Shown: in pieces, positions 1-11,500 of the stretch
Numbering within the stretch: position 1 is the stretch's first letter
Layout of the letters: every line of letters begins with the position of its first letter
NCBI GenBank assembly: GCA_016206825.1
Contig: JACQQY010000113.1
Location: 1 to 35,860 of the forward strand
Source of the DNA: Candidatus Omnitrophota bacterium
Lineage (GTDB): Bacteria; Omnitrophota; Gorgyraeia; 2-02-FULL-51-18
Reading direction: 5' to 3'
DNA: 35,860 nucleotides
Notes under the pieces: generated by a model
Databases searched by the model: none
What the model was told of the DNA's origin: nothing
The model's input: only the letters and a program-made list of their open reading frames with translations
Program-made: the position numbers and the translations under genes

Positions 1-2428
1 CAAGGCGCACATAGGTTTTGTCAAACTTGCTCCTGACACCAGACAAAGCTTCGGCATTCACAGTTTCCTTTTCATGGAATGACTTTATCGCTTCCTCAAA
101 AAAGCCCGCCTCGGTCTCAAAATCGTTCACGGTCTTAACGGTTTCCGCCGTCACCATTCCCACAAGCCCAAGCTGGCGGATGAGGCTTTGAACGACTTCC
201 AACTTGTCTTTCTCGGTCACGGCGGCTCTCGCCTTCCGCAGTTCCGCAAGCCTACTCTCAACGCGGCTGTAAAGAAGCTGGATCTTGTCTCTTTGTTCTA
301 TGGGCGCTTTGGTAAGTTCCTTAGACTCCGCTTTCTCCTTCGCCTCGCGGAAGATCTTCAAAGCCTCTTCGCCCTTTACTATCTCTTTTCTGATTTGGAC
401 CTCTTTTCCGTCAACAAAGACGGCCGTAACGAGAAAGCTTTCCCCGTTGACATTGAAATGAAATAAAAGTTGGTCTTTTCCAGCGTAAACAACCTCCATG
501 GTGTCCGCCACGGCTCCGCCGAGGAGGTAAGAGCGGGCGGCGAGAGAACTTTCCCCCTCCGCTTCCCCCGCCCCCCGCCCCTCCCACAAGGGGAGGGGAG
601 CAATGGAGGAAGCAATTCCTCCCCCCTTGGGACCAGTTCCTCCCCCCTTGTGGGGGAGGTTAGGAGAGGGGGAACCACTTACCTCCTTATATCTTTTCCC
701 ATACAACTCCCTCGCCCGTGCCACTTCCCTCTGCATTCTCTCATTCTTCTCCGCGTCATTCTCATAAGGCGTCTTTTCAATCGCTTTAAACGCCACCTGG
801 GCGAAGAAATGTGCGGTCATCTCGAGTTTTGTCCGCAGGACTTCTTCCGACTCGGCAAACTTCCGGAAGGACGCCTCGGAGTTGGTGATGAGCGTGAGGT
901 AGGGGCGCTTCGCCTTTTTATTGAAGCGCGGAAGAATGACGATATAAGACGTGTGGTTGCCCTTCAAAAGCTCCGTGATGCCTTTGGAGTGAAAGCCGCC
1001 GGTGACGAGGCAAGCGGTCGTTTGGCCGTTTTCCCTCATCTGCTTGACGGTATTGTTGAGGAGAGCCTCATTCCTCTTCTCGGCGGAGTCGTAGAACCGG
1101 ATGGATTCGGGGATGTCGCGGAAGATGGCTTCCAGCTCTCCCCCCTCCCACCAAAACACGCCATATCTCTTACCCTTCTCCTCCAGAAACTTCTTGAACG
1201 TCTCCAACTTAAACTCATCTCGATGCTGGCGATAATAAGCCAACCCGCCGCTTGAGAGCTTCACTTCGAAAAGATCGCGGATCACCTGCGCCTGGCGGAC
1301 CAACTGGTGGAGCTCGCGCTCCTCCTTGCTGCGGAAAAGCCTCTCACGGATTTTCTCCTCGAGCTGGAGGACCTCGTCCTTTAAAGCATCGATGTCGATG
1401 GATTCATAAAGCGTCATGTAGTCGGTGTAGCGGACAAGATGGGGATAGGCGGAAAGGTCGACGCCTTCCGAACGGGCGAGGTCCAAAAGGTAGGAAGAAA
1501 AAGCGCCTTGGGAAATTTTGCCGAGCTTATATGCGACGCTTTCGGCCACAAGCGTCTCAAGCTTTTCCCGCGGGAGAGCTTTGCTCAAGCTTTCCAAAAG
1601 CGCCTCCCGCTCGCGGTTGGCCTTTTCAAAATCGATTCCTTTCTCCGCCGCAATGGAGCCAAGGAGACTGCCGATGTTCGCATACGACGCGTAAGGAATG
1701 CGGTATTTGTCGGCGAAACCGGAGATGATTTTCCAGCGTTCGCTGAACTTGATCCCGTCGTTGTTATTGGAAACGCCGTTTTGATTAAGCTCCCTCAGCT
1801 CCTCCGAGTAAACGGCCTTCTCAAAACGCTCCAAGGCGGCAAGGAGCTTTTCGATCCGCGAGAAATTCTCCTTTTTCTTCTCCAAATTCCGCTTAAAATC
1901 CCTCAGGTTCTCCTCATAAAGCTCGTTGTCGTCCATCCCGTAGACCGCGACTTTGCCGCTCGTCATCGCGGAGAGAAACTCGCCCGCGGAGAGCTTGCCC
2001 GCCTGCATCAAGTAATTGGCGGTATTCCGTTTCATGTCCTCATAAGGGAAAGCCGCAAGCAAAGACGTGTCGATGGGGCCTTCCATTCCCTCAATGCCGA
2101 TGGTTTTGACGTTGTAATTGGCGATCAGGTTCTCAAGGATATGGACAATGGATTCCTGGGCGTTGAAATTGTCGTGGATGTCTTTGACGTTGATGATGGT
2201 TTCTCTACTGCTGGTTTGGTTGGCTTCTTTCACAAGGCCGATATTCTTAGGGACGGAAAAGGAGCGGAGATCCACCTGCGAGGGGGCGCTTAAATCCACA
2301 ACCCCAAACGCCGCCTCTTGGCACAAAAAGGCCGTCGTCACCGCCAACGAAACAAAACGCAAAACGAAGCGCTTCCGGCTTCGTTGGGTTGTTCGAAGCT
2401 TAAGTTGTAAGCCAACACCGTCTCTCAT
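1..2428 (-). CDS. Putative exported TraB/ChaN-like (EreA/ChaN/Tiki-type fold) protein with coiled-coil C-terminal part; partial, 3' end outside window
   Basis: Manual translation from ATG at 2428 gives 809 codons with no stop: MRDGVGLQLKLRTTQRSRKRFVLRFVSLAVTTAFLCQEAAFG..INVKDIHDNFNAQESIVHILENLIANYNVKTIGIEGMEGPID..VYGMDDNELYEENL..ACLVTGGFHSKGITELL. SD-like GAGGT about 4 nt upstream. Signal-peptide-like N-terminus. Family call rests on DIHxNxxxQ / IGIEGxxG / TGGFHxxG motifs. Confidence 0.85.
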   Translation of the reverse strand, partial: MRDGVGLQLKLRTTQRSRKRFVLRFVSLAVTTAFLCQEAAFGVVDLSAPSQVDLRSFSVPKNIGLVKEANQTSSRETIINVKDIHDNFNAQESIVHILENLIANYNVKTIGIEGMEGPIDTSLLAAFPYEDMKRNTANYLMQAGKLSAGEFLSAMTSGKVAVYGMDDNELYEENLRDFKRNLEKKKENFSRIEKLLAALERFEKAVYSEELRELNQNGVSNNNDGIKFSERWKIISGFADKYRIPYASYANIGSLLGSIAAEKGIDFEKANREREALLESLSKALPREKLETLVAESVAYKLGKISQGAFSSYLLDLARSEGVDLSAYPHLVRYTDYMTLYESIDIDALKDEVLQLEEKIRERLFRSKEERELHQLVRQAQVIRDLFEVKLSSGGLAYYRQHRDEFKLETFKKFLEEKGKRYGVFWWEGGELEAIFRDIPESIRFYDSAEKRNEALLNNTVKQMRENGQTTACLVTGGFHSKGITELLKGNHTSYIVILPRFNKKAKRPYLTLITNSEASFRKFAESEEVLRTKLEMTAHFFAQVAFKAIEKTPYENDAEKNERMQREVARARELYGKRYKEVSGSPSPNLPHKGGGTGPKGGGIASSIAPLPLWEGRGAGEAEGESSLAARSYLLGGAVADTMEVVYAGKDQLLFHFNVNGESFLVTAVFVDGKEVQIRKEIVKGEEALKIFREAKEKAESKELTKAPIEQRDKIQLLYSRVESRLAELRKARAAVTEKDKLEVVQSLIRQLGLVGMVTAETVKTVNDFETEAGFFEEAIKSFHEKETVNAEALSGVRSKFDKTYVRL
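548..676 (+). repeat. GC-rich double-hairpin palindromic element, copy 1 (inside CDS 1-2428)
   Basis: Hairpins CCCCTCCC-ACAAG-GGGAGGGG (578-598) and CCTCCCCC-CTTGT-GGGGGAGG (639-659); ends GGAGGTTAGGAGAGGGGGAA. Confidence 0.85.
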
Positions 2429-2429
2429 G

Positions 2430-2442
2430 TTACCTCATCCAC
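2430..2442 (-). promoter_or_regulatory. Probable ribosome-binding site for the gene starting at 2428
   Basis: Minus strand reads GGTGGATGAGGTAAC-ATG; GAGGT about 4 nt before ATG. Confidence 0.5.
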
Positions 2443-2445
2443 CTC

Positions 2446-2552
2446 TTTCCCCCTCTCCTAACCTCCCCCACGAGGGGGGAGGAACTAACCCAGAAACCCA
2501 ACCATTCCCAACCACTATTCCCCTCCCTTTATGGGAGGGGCGGGGGGAGGGT
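2446..2552 (-). repeat. Same palindromic element, copy 2 (intergenic, inverted relative to copy 1)
   Basis: Hairpins CCTCCCCC..GGGGGGAGG (2462-2482) and CCCCTCCC-TTTAT-GGGAGGGG (2520-2540); TTCCCCCTCTCCTAACCTCC at 2447-2466 is the exact reverse complement of the copy 1 end. Confidence 0.88.
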
Positions 2553-2573
2553 GATCTACCTCACTAACCCCTA

Positions 2574-5500
2574 TTAATAATGTATATCCTCCTCCGCCGC
2601 TTCTTCAAAGAGTTTGTCGATGTCCCCTTGGACAGTCTTATTCTGCATGGCGAAGGTCACTTTGCCCTGGTGGGAGGCGATCTCTTTTTGGATGCCTTCT
2701 TTCATTAAGGAAACCTTATCACCGAGCATGGCGGGCAGGACTTCCGCCAGCATGGTCTGGATAGCCGCGCGTTGAACAACCACGACCCCCTGCTCCACGG
2801 CAAAGCGGATACCTTCTCGATTCCGGTCGTGGGTGATAAACCTCATATTCTGCGGCGCGATGCCCCTTGCCTTGGTCATGTCGGTTAGGAGGTTATTGAC
2901 TTCGTCTTTGCTTTCCATCTTGGCGCTGCTGACATAGAGGACATTCCGTCCAGCGAGGGTATTTACCCTGTCGGCAATGCGGCTCAGATTATTTGCCATG
3001 TCTTGCGACTGAGACATGCCTTGATCAACCACAATGGCTTTTGGGGTGACGATATCCCCTTTATATTCTTCCCGAATGAGTCGAAGTTGTCTATTGAACT
3101 GATGGATGGCGTCTTTCGCGGCTTGCTGAGTAGGAGCGGTCGTTAATCCACTGTCCAAAGCGGCTGTCGCTTGCGCGATGGAGTGATCAACGACGGCTGT
3201 AAGAACGGCTGTTTCAACTAGAGTTTTTATCGTCTCATCAGCAATACTTTGAATCCGCCCCTCCGCCTCCTTCGTGTTGGTGATTTCACCCGTGCTCAGT
3301 GAGAAGTCAAGCACAACAGGCTTGTCCAATTCCACCATTGCCGCTGTGGCAAGGTCTTTCACTTCAAGAATAGAGATGCTTGCCAACTTACCTGTTGTAG
3401 GATCCACCTGAGAAGTAAACGTCATCATCCCATCGGCAGAAGTCACCTGAATAGCCACTCCCTTTTCCGCAAACCGCCCGGCCAAACCGAGGAAGGAGGA
3501 GGCATCAGCCACAACAACGTCTCCCACCATTTGATTGATCATCTTGAGTGCGCCCTCAACGTTCGTTTGATCAAGTCCGACGAGTATATCCGCCGGCAAA
3601 ATAACCCCCTCTTCTTCAACCGGGGCGGCAAAACCCAAAAGAAGTGTAACGGGTGTCTTAATGGAAACGGTTTCTCCCAAGTCAGTGGCGACCGTTCCTC
3701 CAAAAGTGATGGAGGTTAGGGTCCCATCTGTAACCGAAGAAGTCATCTCAAGGCCGTTAGCCATAACCAATGTGACACCGGTTCTTGTGACGCCTCCCAC
3801 TTCTCTAAGAAGATTCATGATCCCCGCCGCATCCCCGGCGCTTTGGATCTTACTGGCGGCGTTTATCAGCCTGTCCATTCCCACCGTCACCTCTTCACTG
3901 GTTCCTTCAATAGTCACAGGGGCCTTGAACGAAAAGGGCTTACCCGAAGCCGTTACGACACCGCCGGACAACGAGAGAGAAAGCTTTCCTTCCGAGAAAT
4001 TGACTGTGAGCTCAACACTATTTTTTAACAGACCCGTGACAGATACCCCCAACTCCGCCGAAACGGTTTGTAAGAGGTTAAGAGCCTGGGCGGTGTTCTC
4101 GGTCTTAGATGTTTCGACGATAGCCTGCTCTGCCTTTAATCCTGCCTCGTGGGATTTGGCGTGGAGATCACCAATCATCTTCGATTTGGTCGTATCTTTA
4201 GCAGATTTGTCGATCCAATCTCGGATGGCTTCTCGGGTATTCTGGACACTCAAATCCTGTTTTAAGTCCCTGTTCATGAGTTCATTAGCCTCGGCCATGA
4301 GGTGTTTCACCTCCACCGCCTCATGCTGGGCAAGGGCCTCTAGGGCCGCCTCCTTAGAAACTCCTTTCTCAGCCACAAGCCTTTGCGTATCGATCTCGCC
4401 AATATAAACTTTATCCTTCGTTCTCGCCGCATGGCTGAACTCTTCGCCTTTCACAACGACAATTTCCCTGCCATTCACAATCCTCCCGGTGGACTCCACG
4501 CGGCCTTCGGCATAAGCCGTTGCGATCTTCTCATTCATCTCAGCGTGAGTATACTTGTCCCCTCTTGAACCGATGCCTGCCAAAGCTTCTCGTTCCACTT
4601 TCTGCCCAACTCCTTCCACAATCCTCGCCCCCGCTTCTTTCTCAGCCCCTTCCCTTAGCACGGCCCCGGACTTCCACACATAATTTTCAAAGCCGCGGGC
4701 CAGTAACATCACAAAGAGATTACGCGTCGTTGAGCGGATGGCGGCAAAGCCTTTTTGTTCGATCACCTTATTGAAGGCAGCCCTTGCATCTTCGGCGTTC
4801 TTACTCCGCCAAACCTCGCCAAGCTTGTCGGTCACTTCCACGCCTTTTTGGGCGGCAAATTGAACGAGGCTTTCTCTTGAGAATCCTCCTGAGGTGATTT
4901 GTCTCAAATCCGTCAGAGACAATTGGCTTAGGGCTTCATCGGCCACAAAACCGGACAAGGCCGCCAAACTAAGCTCGAGATTGGCCAACTCGCCCAAACT
5001 CATCGTCGAGTTGAAGTGACTCAGGATAAGTTCCTGATTCTGAACGGACAATCCCTCCACTCCCAAGGCGTTCATAAGAACCTTCAGGTCCTCGACAGGC
5101 GTGTTGGCGGCGTTCATTCCTTGCAGTATCTGCATAGCTTCCACAATAGGCCTCATCTGACCCAGCTTCGCCATGGCGGTCTCATGACTATCTTGTTCGG
5201 TGGGTGTATTCACCGCCACCAGCGCCGCATTCACCGCCGCCGGCGAGGCGCTCCAGTTCCAATCCAGGCCCGCCATTACTCTTTCGGCCTTAGCTTCCAT
5301 AGCCTGGACACCGTCAATCTTGTTGTTGTGGCCTTCGAGAGCTTCTCTCACGAAATATTCCAAGCTCCCCTCCACGGCTTTCTCCGAACCTTCAAATTCC
5401 TTCGAACCTGTCTTCAAAATTTGCCTCATATCAGCCAGTTCTTTATTCGTCGCCCTTAGATCGGTGATGTCCAAGAAATGATGAACGTCTGCCTCCGCTC

Positions 5501-8500
5501 TTCGCTGTTGTTTTTCCACAACCACACCGACACGCTTGGCCTGCTGGATCATGGCGGAGGAGGTGTTGACATCTCCGGTAGTGTACAGCACTTTTTTGAA
5601 ATCGCTCCGCATCTTATCTGCCGTTTGAATAAAGCCGTGCTTACCCACCCCAAAGATGTTGGAACCTGTAACCAGTTCCGCAATCACATGCACTTTGCCG
5701 CCGAACTCGGTTTGTTTCTTACCTTTAACCGCTTCGCCAAACTTCCCCGCATAGACGTTCGGGTTGTCGTAAACGACAACTTCCAACACCTTGCCGCTGG
5801 TATTTCCCGCCCTATAGATCGTTACGCCCTTCCCTTTAGAAACTGAAATCTTCCCACCGGTTCCTGCAAACTCCTTGGCGGCCGCATCGGCTTTCTCATG
5901 AGCCATGTCCCGGGTCGTAGCCGCAACCACGACCAGCTCATCAGACTTCCTATCCTTCGTTGCCTGCCGGATAACGTGTTGAGACAAAAACTTCAACATA
6001 GATGCGTGGCCGTCGAAGACGTGCCATTTGCCGGTGTCGTGGAATTTGCTCGTGCCCAGATCGTAAACCGCGGCGTTCATCATCCGGAGCGTCTGCTTAG
6101 CGCCCTCGATGGTTCCGCTCAATGCAACAAAGATGTCCCTGCCTGTCACGGAACCTTTGCTTAAAACGGTAAGAGCATCAAAGATGCCCACTCCCTTGGC
6201 GCTTGAAGTGCTGAATGAATTGTAAGCTCTCTTTATATTTGCGCCGGCACGAAAAGCAGCGGCAATAGCCTTGAAAGGATCTCCCAGGTGAGTCTTCTCC
6301 ATGGTTTGCCCGGCAAGGTCCTTCAAATCCACTCTCCCGCCCTTGCCGGTTGAGATTCCGCCTGCTTGTCCAACCTTGGTCGTAAGAATATCAACGGCTC
6401 GACTGACATAAGTTTTTAACAAGGTCTCTGCCATTTCCCGTCCGCCCAATTGGGTGATGAGCGCCGCGTTCTCTGGGGACAGTATCTTTTGAATCAAATT
6501 CTCAGCGGCGGGCTTATCCATCTGCATTTCCCGATTGGCGTCATATCCAAAAAGCTCTCTGTTTGTCCTGAACAATTCTCTTATTTGTCCCGATGTTTTC
6601 TCCAAAAGCCTGGTAAACGCATTGGCTGTTGGCTTATCGGTTTTATCCAGCTTCGTGTAGGCATCTTGCAGCGCCCCCATTGTCAGACGAGTGGTTTGGA
6701 AAACGGCTTCCGCTTCATCCACGGTAACCAGGGAGAACCCTTCGAGAAGCTTCTCGTTTGTGTGTTTGATTTCTAAAAGCGTTCTTGCGTCCAAGACAAA
6801 AACCCCGCCTTTATCCCCCTTGGCGGACATCTGGCCGGCATTTTCAATCACATGAATCCCGCTCCCATTCTCCATTAAAAATTTCTCAAGGGCGGCGTAG
6901 GTTTTATTGTTGGTATTTGAATCCTTGTTAACGTTCTGAGGGGTATCCATCAAAATCATCAGTTTCGTGGATCCGATGTCTCTGCCTTTCGCTTTCGCAT
7001 AGAGCAAGAACGCCAATTGCAAGGTCCAAATGGGAATAGTCTTTCCACCGCCTGCAGGGACAGCGATCATTAACATTCCACCAGGACCGGAGGCCAAACC
7101 GGCGTTTGAGAGAGCATAAAGCAAGCCGGAAGCCAGGGCCTTACGCTGATCGCCGCCAAGAGGATTTTCACCCTCTTGCCTGCCTCGCTCTATCGCTTGT
7201 CTCATGGCGGAAACGACTTCGCCCAACGGTCCTTGAAGCGCTTTCCCTGTCTCCACGGCCTCCGCAATCTCATTCACCTGATTTTCAACTTCCCTTTCCA
7301 TTTGACGATACTTCTCCGCCTGCCGGCTTACTTTTTCCGGCGTGATGGACTGGGCCAATTCACTGGTGCCTGTTCTGGCAAGTGTTCTCTCGGTAAAGCT
7401 GAAATCCTTCATCGTATTTTCCATAACGGCCGCCCTTCCATCGCGAGAAAGCTTGCTCAAAACATCTCCTGACTTTGCATCCACTCTTGTCTCATAGACC
7501 CTTATGTACAACTTCCCCAATTCAATCTTATAGAGCAGTGTTTCCCTGCCTAACTCTGTTTTCTCAACCTCGGTAAGGTTGGTCTTGCCCAATTCCTTCG
7601 CCTTTGCCTCACCCGCTTGAAGGGCAATTTGATTCATCCTGGCTCCGTCTCCCTGAGTTATATCGCTCAATCGCGCTTGTGCCTCTTGATGAATTCCTTG
7701 AGCGGCCTGCTTGACTAATGGAGATTCTCTCAACCTTTGTTCTCTAAGCGCCCTCCGCTCGGCGATTCCCTGCTGCAGTTTCCCGGCAGGAGACCACGCC
7801 TGCGGCATCATGAAAAGACCGATCCAGCCCAAGGCACCGATTTCAGACTGGGACAGCCCTGCGCCTTCCTCTTTCAAACCCTTCGGCGGGGCGGCATAGG
7901 TCAACAAAGCATGCAGACCCGTCACAAATCCTGCCATTTGAACGTTGCCCACATACCACCATCCACTCGTTAATTGCTTCACCAGGCTCTGCTGGGCTTC
8001 TCTCCCAGCCGTAGGCGATCCTAATATTCTCACCATCGGTCCCATCCAGAGACCTTGCATCGGACCTTGGATCATACCGGTCACCAAAGTATTTAAAGTA
8101 ATCTTCTGTCCGCCCGCCTCAAATCTTCCGGCAACGAGCCATGTCCAGCCTCCTTCCGCCAGAGTAAACAAGGGCGATACCACAATCCACTCCACACCCC
8201 CCCTGGCGCTTGCCATAAAGAGTGGATTGTTAATGGCAAAGCGCTGTATAGAGGTCATAGGAGCAAGCCCCGCCCGCACTCTCATGACATTCAATCTCTC
8301 AAAAGAAATCCCGCCCCCTCTCAAAACACGGTCGAGCTTTCCTGCCTGATTAAAGCTCCAAACCCGATGACCAATGGTTTGAGCATGACTGATGCCGATC
8401 GCAGAACCCCCGTATCCGGCAACCAACCCCCAAACAAAACCCTGCCCAAAGCTTCTCCCAATGTCCACCCAGTTACGAACGTTTCCACGGAGGAAGTAAT

Positions 8501-11500
8501 CGATCGCCACGTTGCCAACACCAACGACTGCCGCGCCTCCGACGTACTGGGCGCCCACCTTGAGTCTCGGAACCCCTGTAGCCAATCCGCTTCCCCATTT
8601 TAACGCCAAACCAAACCCAAATCCCTTCAAGAAAGTATCCCAACCCACCTTTTCAAAAAGCCCCTTGCCTTGAAGAAGATTAGACCCAACCTGCCAGCCA
8701 ATATTCCCGAACGCTCCCAAAAATCCCATCGTGGCATAACCCGTCAACGGATTGGCAAAGACACTCCCAACTCCCTTCGTTCCCAAAAGACCCTTTTCAA
8801 AGCTGAGGATGGTTTTGCCCGTTGCCGTAACCAACTTAAACCCATTCAGAATCCCATTCGCAACGGCGAATCCGCCCTGCAAGGAGGCTCCCCAGAAGCC
8901 GTTGTTAATCGCTCCGCCTATCGCCTGAGCCCAGTTGATTTCCTTGCCCTGATACCAAGACATCCCAACGTTGGTTCCCAGGGAAATGCCGCCCCACAAT
9001 TCTGCCCAAAGCAACGTTGCCGTTCCACCTGTCAAAGCGACACTGACGACAATGCCCGTGATGCCTATAACAGCCTTTGTCTGCAGCCACAAACCGGAAT
9101 CCGTAAAGAGACTCTCGCCCCCTGCCGCATGAAACCACCATTTGTCGTATAAGCTTTGCGCCAAATAAGCTTCCCTGCCGGATTGTACCTCGAAGGATCT
9201 CGTCAATCCCTTTAAGGCGCCGGGAGCGGTTTTCTCCATAGCCACCAGCTTATTGACGAGATCTTCTCCCTTCAAATCCCAGAGACTCGACCGATTCGAC
9301 AAATCTTCAACCACGAAGCGATTGAAACTATCCTGCATGAGATAGTCGCCGGCCGAAGGCAGATCGATCGACGCGACGATCCTCTCCGCTTGATGCTGAA
9401 GCGACAATTCCCGCATGGTCGCTTCGACGGCGTTAAACCTTCCGCTCTCCAACTCGTACGTAAACTGGTCAAACAACGTTTTCATCTGGGTTGACTTGTC
9501 GCCCTTATAGTCGCTTTCCACTTTTTGTCCATAAATTTCATGGGCTTTGGATACGGCGAGAAGCCCCATCTCCCCGCGCCTAATATCCAAAACCTCCGGA
9601 CCCACGCGCTGGATGGATTGCACATCGGTATAAACAAACTGCCCGCTCCCCGTGACTTCCGAATTGCCAACACGCAGAGTCTGAACCTGTTCACCCACAT
9701 CGAATGTCTGATTGGCCAAAGCCGCAAAGCGGCCCTCACGAATCGAAATACTCCCCTCGCCAAAAAATTGCTTGCCGTCTTTGTCTTTTACCACCTGGAT
9801 GGAAAAATCCTCGACCAACCCTTTCTTTTCACCGCCAGGCGCGCCCATCTCCTTCCAGCCCTGGACCCTGTCTCCCATTTCCAGAAGAACGTAACCTCTG
9901 TTATGCAACGCACCGGACTTCAAGAACAACGAATCTTTCCCAAGCTCCACCTCGTTCGTCGTGAGCGTGACCCCTCTCTCCAAATCAAGCTTGCTTCCCT
10001 GAACGTTGAAGAAACCCCCTTGAGTCAACGTAAGCGCTAAAACCCCGGAAACGGTAAATTGCTTGCCGCCTGCGGTGAAGATCATTGGCTTATCGCCCAT
10101 TTCCAACCGGAGTTGAAGCAAACCATCCTCGCCTTTCGCTAAAGCGGCCGTCCGACCAAACAAGACCGCGGTAAGCTTCTGATCGCCCAGTTCCTTCCCA
10201 TCAAACCCAAAAATTTTCGTTAGAGGCTGTTTACCGGTGAGATCCGTGACCTGCTTGGCCAAGAAAGTCCCCTTATCGTCGAACAAACTGGAAGAAACGT
10301 TCCTTGCCTTTCCATCCTTCCCAAAAATGGTATCCGAAACGTTATGGCCGTCGATGACGGACGAAATAGAAACCCCTTTCGATTCGTATGCCAAGCGCAG
10401 GGTCGTGTCAACGGTTCCGGCGTATTCTCTCAAGGTTGATTTCAAAGATTCTATCCCGGAAGCTTGGAGGACGAGATTCTGAAGACCCTGCGCAACAGGA
10501 ACCTTATCCAAATCCAACCGGCTGACGTCCGCCGAAAGCCCGATTTTTTGTCCGTCCTTCAGCAAAGCGGGCATCGAAAAAATGACGACCAGATTCGCAT
10601 CCACGGAAAGAACTCCGTTCCCAAAACCCCAGGAGATCTTCTGGATCCGCTCGCTTTTGTAGCTGTCCAATACCCCATGGGTGAATTCTCCTTTAGGACT
10701 CCACATCCCTTTCATGGCCTGCTTCATCTGCTCGGCAGTCAGATCCTTCCCCAACACGTCGCGGACATCGGAAGCGATGGAAATAGCCGGGTTCGTGTTG
10801 TCTTTTTCAAACATAATGTCCACCGACGCCTGGCGGATCGTCTCACCAACCCTTTGCCCAACAACCATATTCGTGACACCCGCCGGTGTGTAGGACCCTA
10901 CCTTTCCCTTTGAAACTTCCAAGTCCGCGCCCTGCCCTATACCCATAAACTCGGCCCACCAGACTCCCCTCAAAGGACCGCCGGAATAGTTTGCCCTGTG
11001 TCCTTTTAAATCCTGCGCTTCGCCTTGGGTAATCATATAAGTGGTGAATGAATCCTTATTCCCCAGGGTAAACTCCACACTGCCGACACCTGACAGCTTC
11101 AGAAATTTCCCTTCTTCAACCTCAAGCCCTCCAATGGAAACCTCCCCGCCTCCTCTGTGTGCCTCATAGCTGTAGAGCATCGTCGTGCCGGGGATCACGC
11201 GCAGCTTATACCCATCGGTCAAAACATCCGTCAAAGACTGCAGCGCCTCCGATTCGCTTCCGACTCGACCCTGCAGGAAACCGATCAGGGTTCGCGCATT
11301 CTCCTCTGAAATCGGAGCCAAGGCATCCGCTTTTGTCTTAAACAGAACTCTTATAGGCTTGTCGGCTCCAAGAGTTTGATTCACGGCTTTGATGCCCGCT
11401 ATTTCGGCTTCTTTACCCGCCATTACATTGATCACAAAGCTCTTCGTCTCAAATTGAACGCCAAATCCCATGGCGCTGACCTTTTGAGCAGCTTCTTTAT

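Noticed and set aside
548-676. Rho-independent terminator as the function of copy 1
   Set aside because: It lies inside an open frame that continues downstream for more than 180 codons, and no T-tract follows the hairpins.
470-2293. Plus-strand ORFs 470-1255, 1252-1728 and 1439-2293, and minus-strand ORF 379-678
   Set aside because: They overlap the continuous 809-codon minus-strand CDS that has a start, an SD, a signal peptide and conserved motifs.
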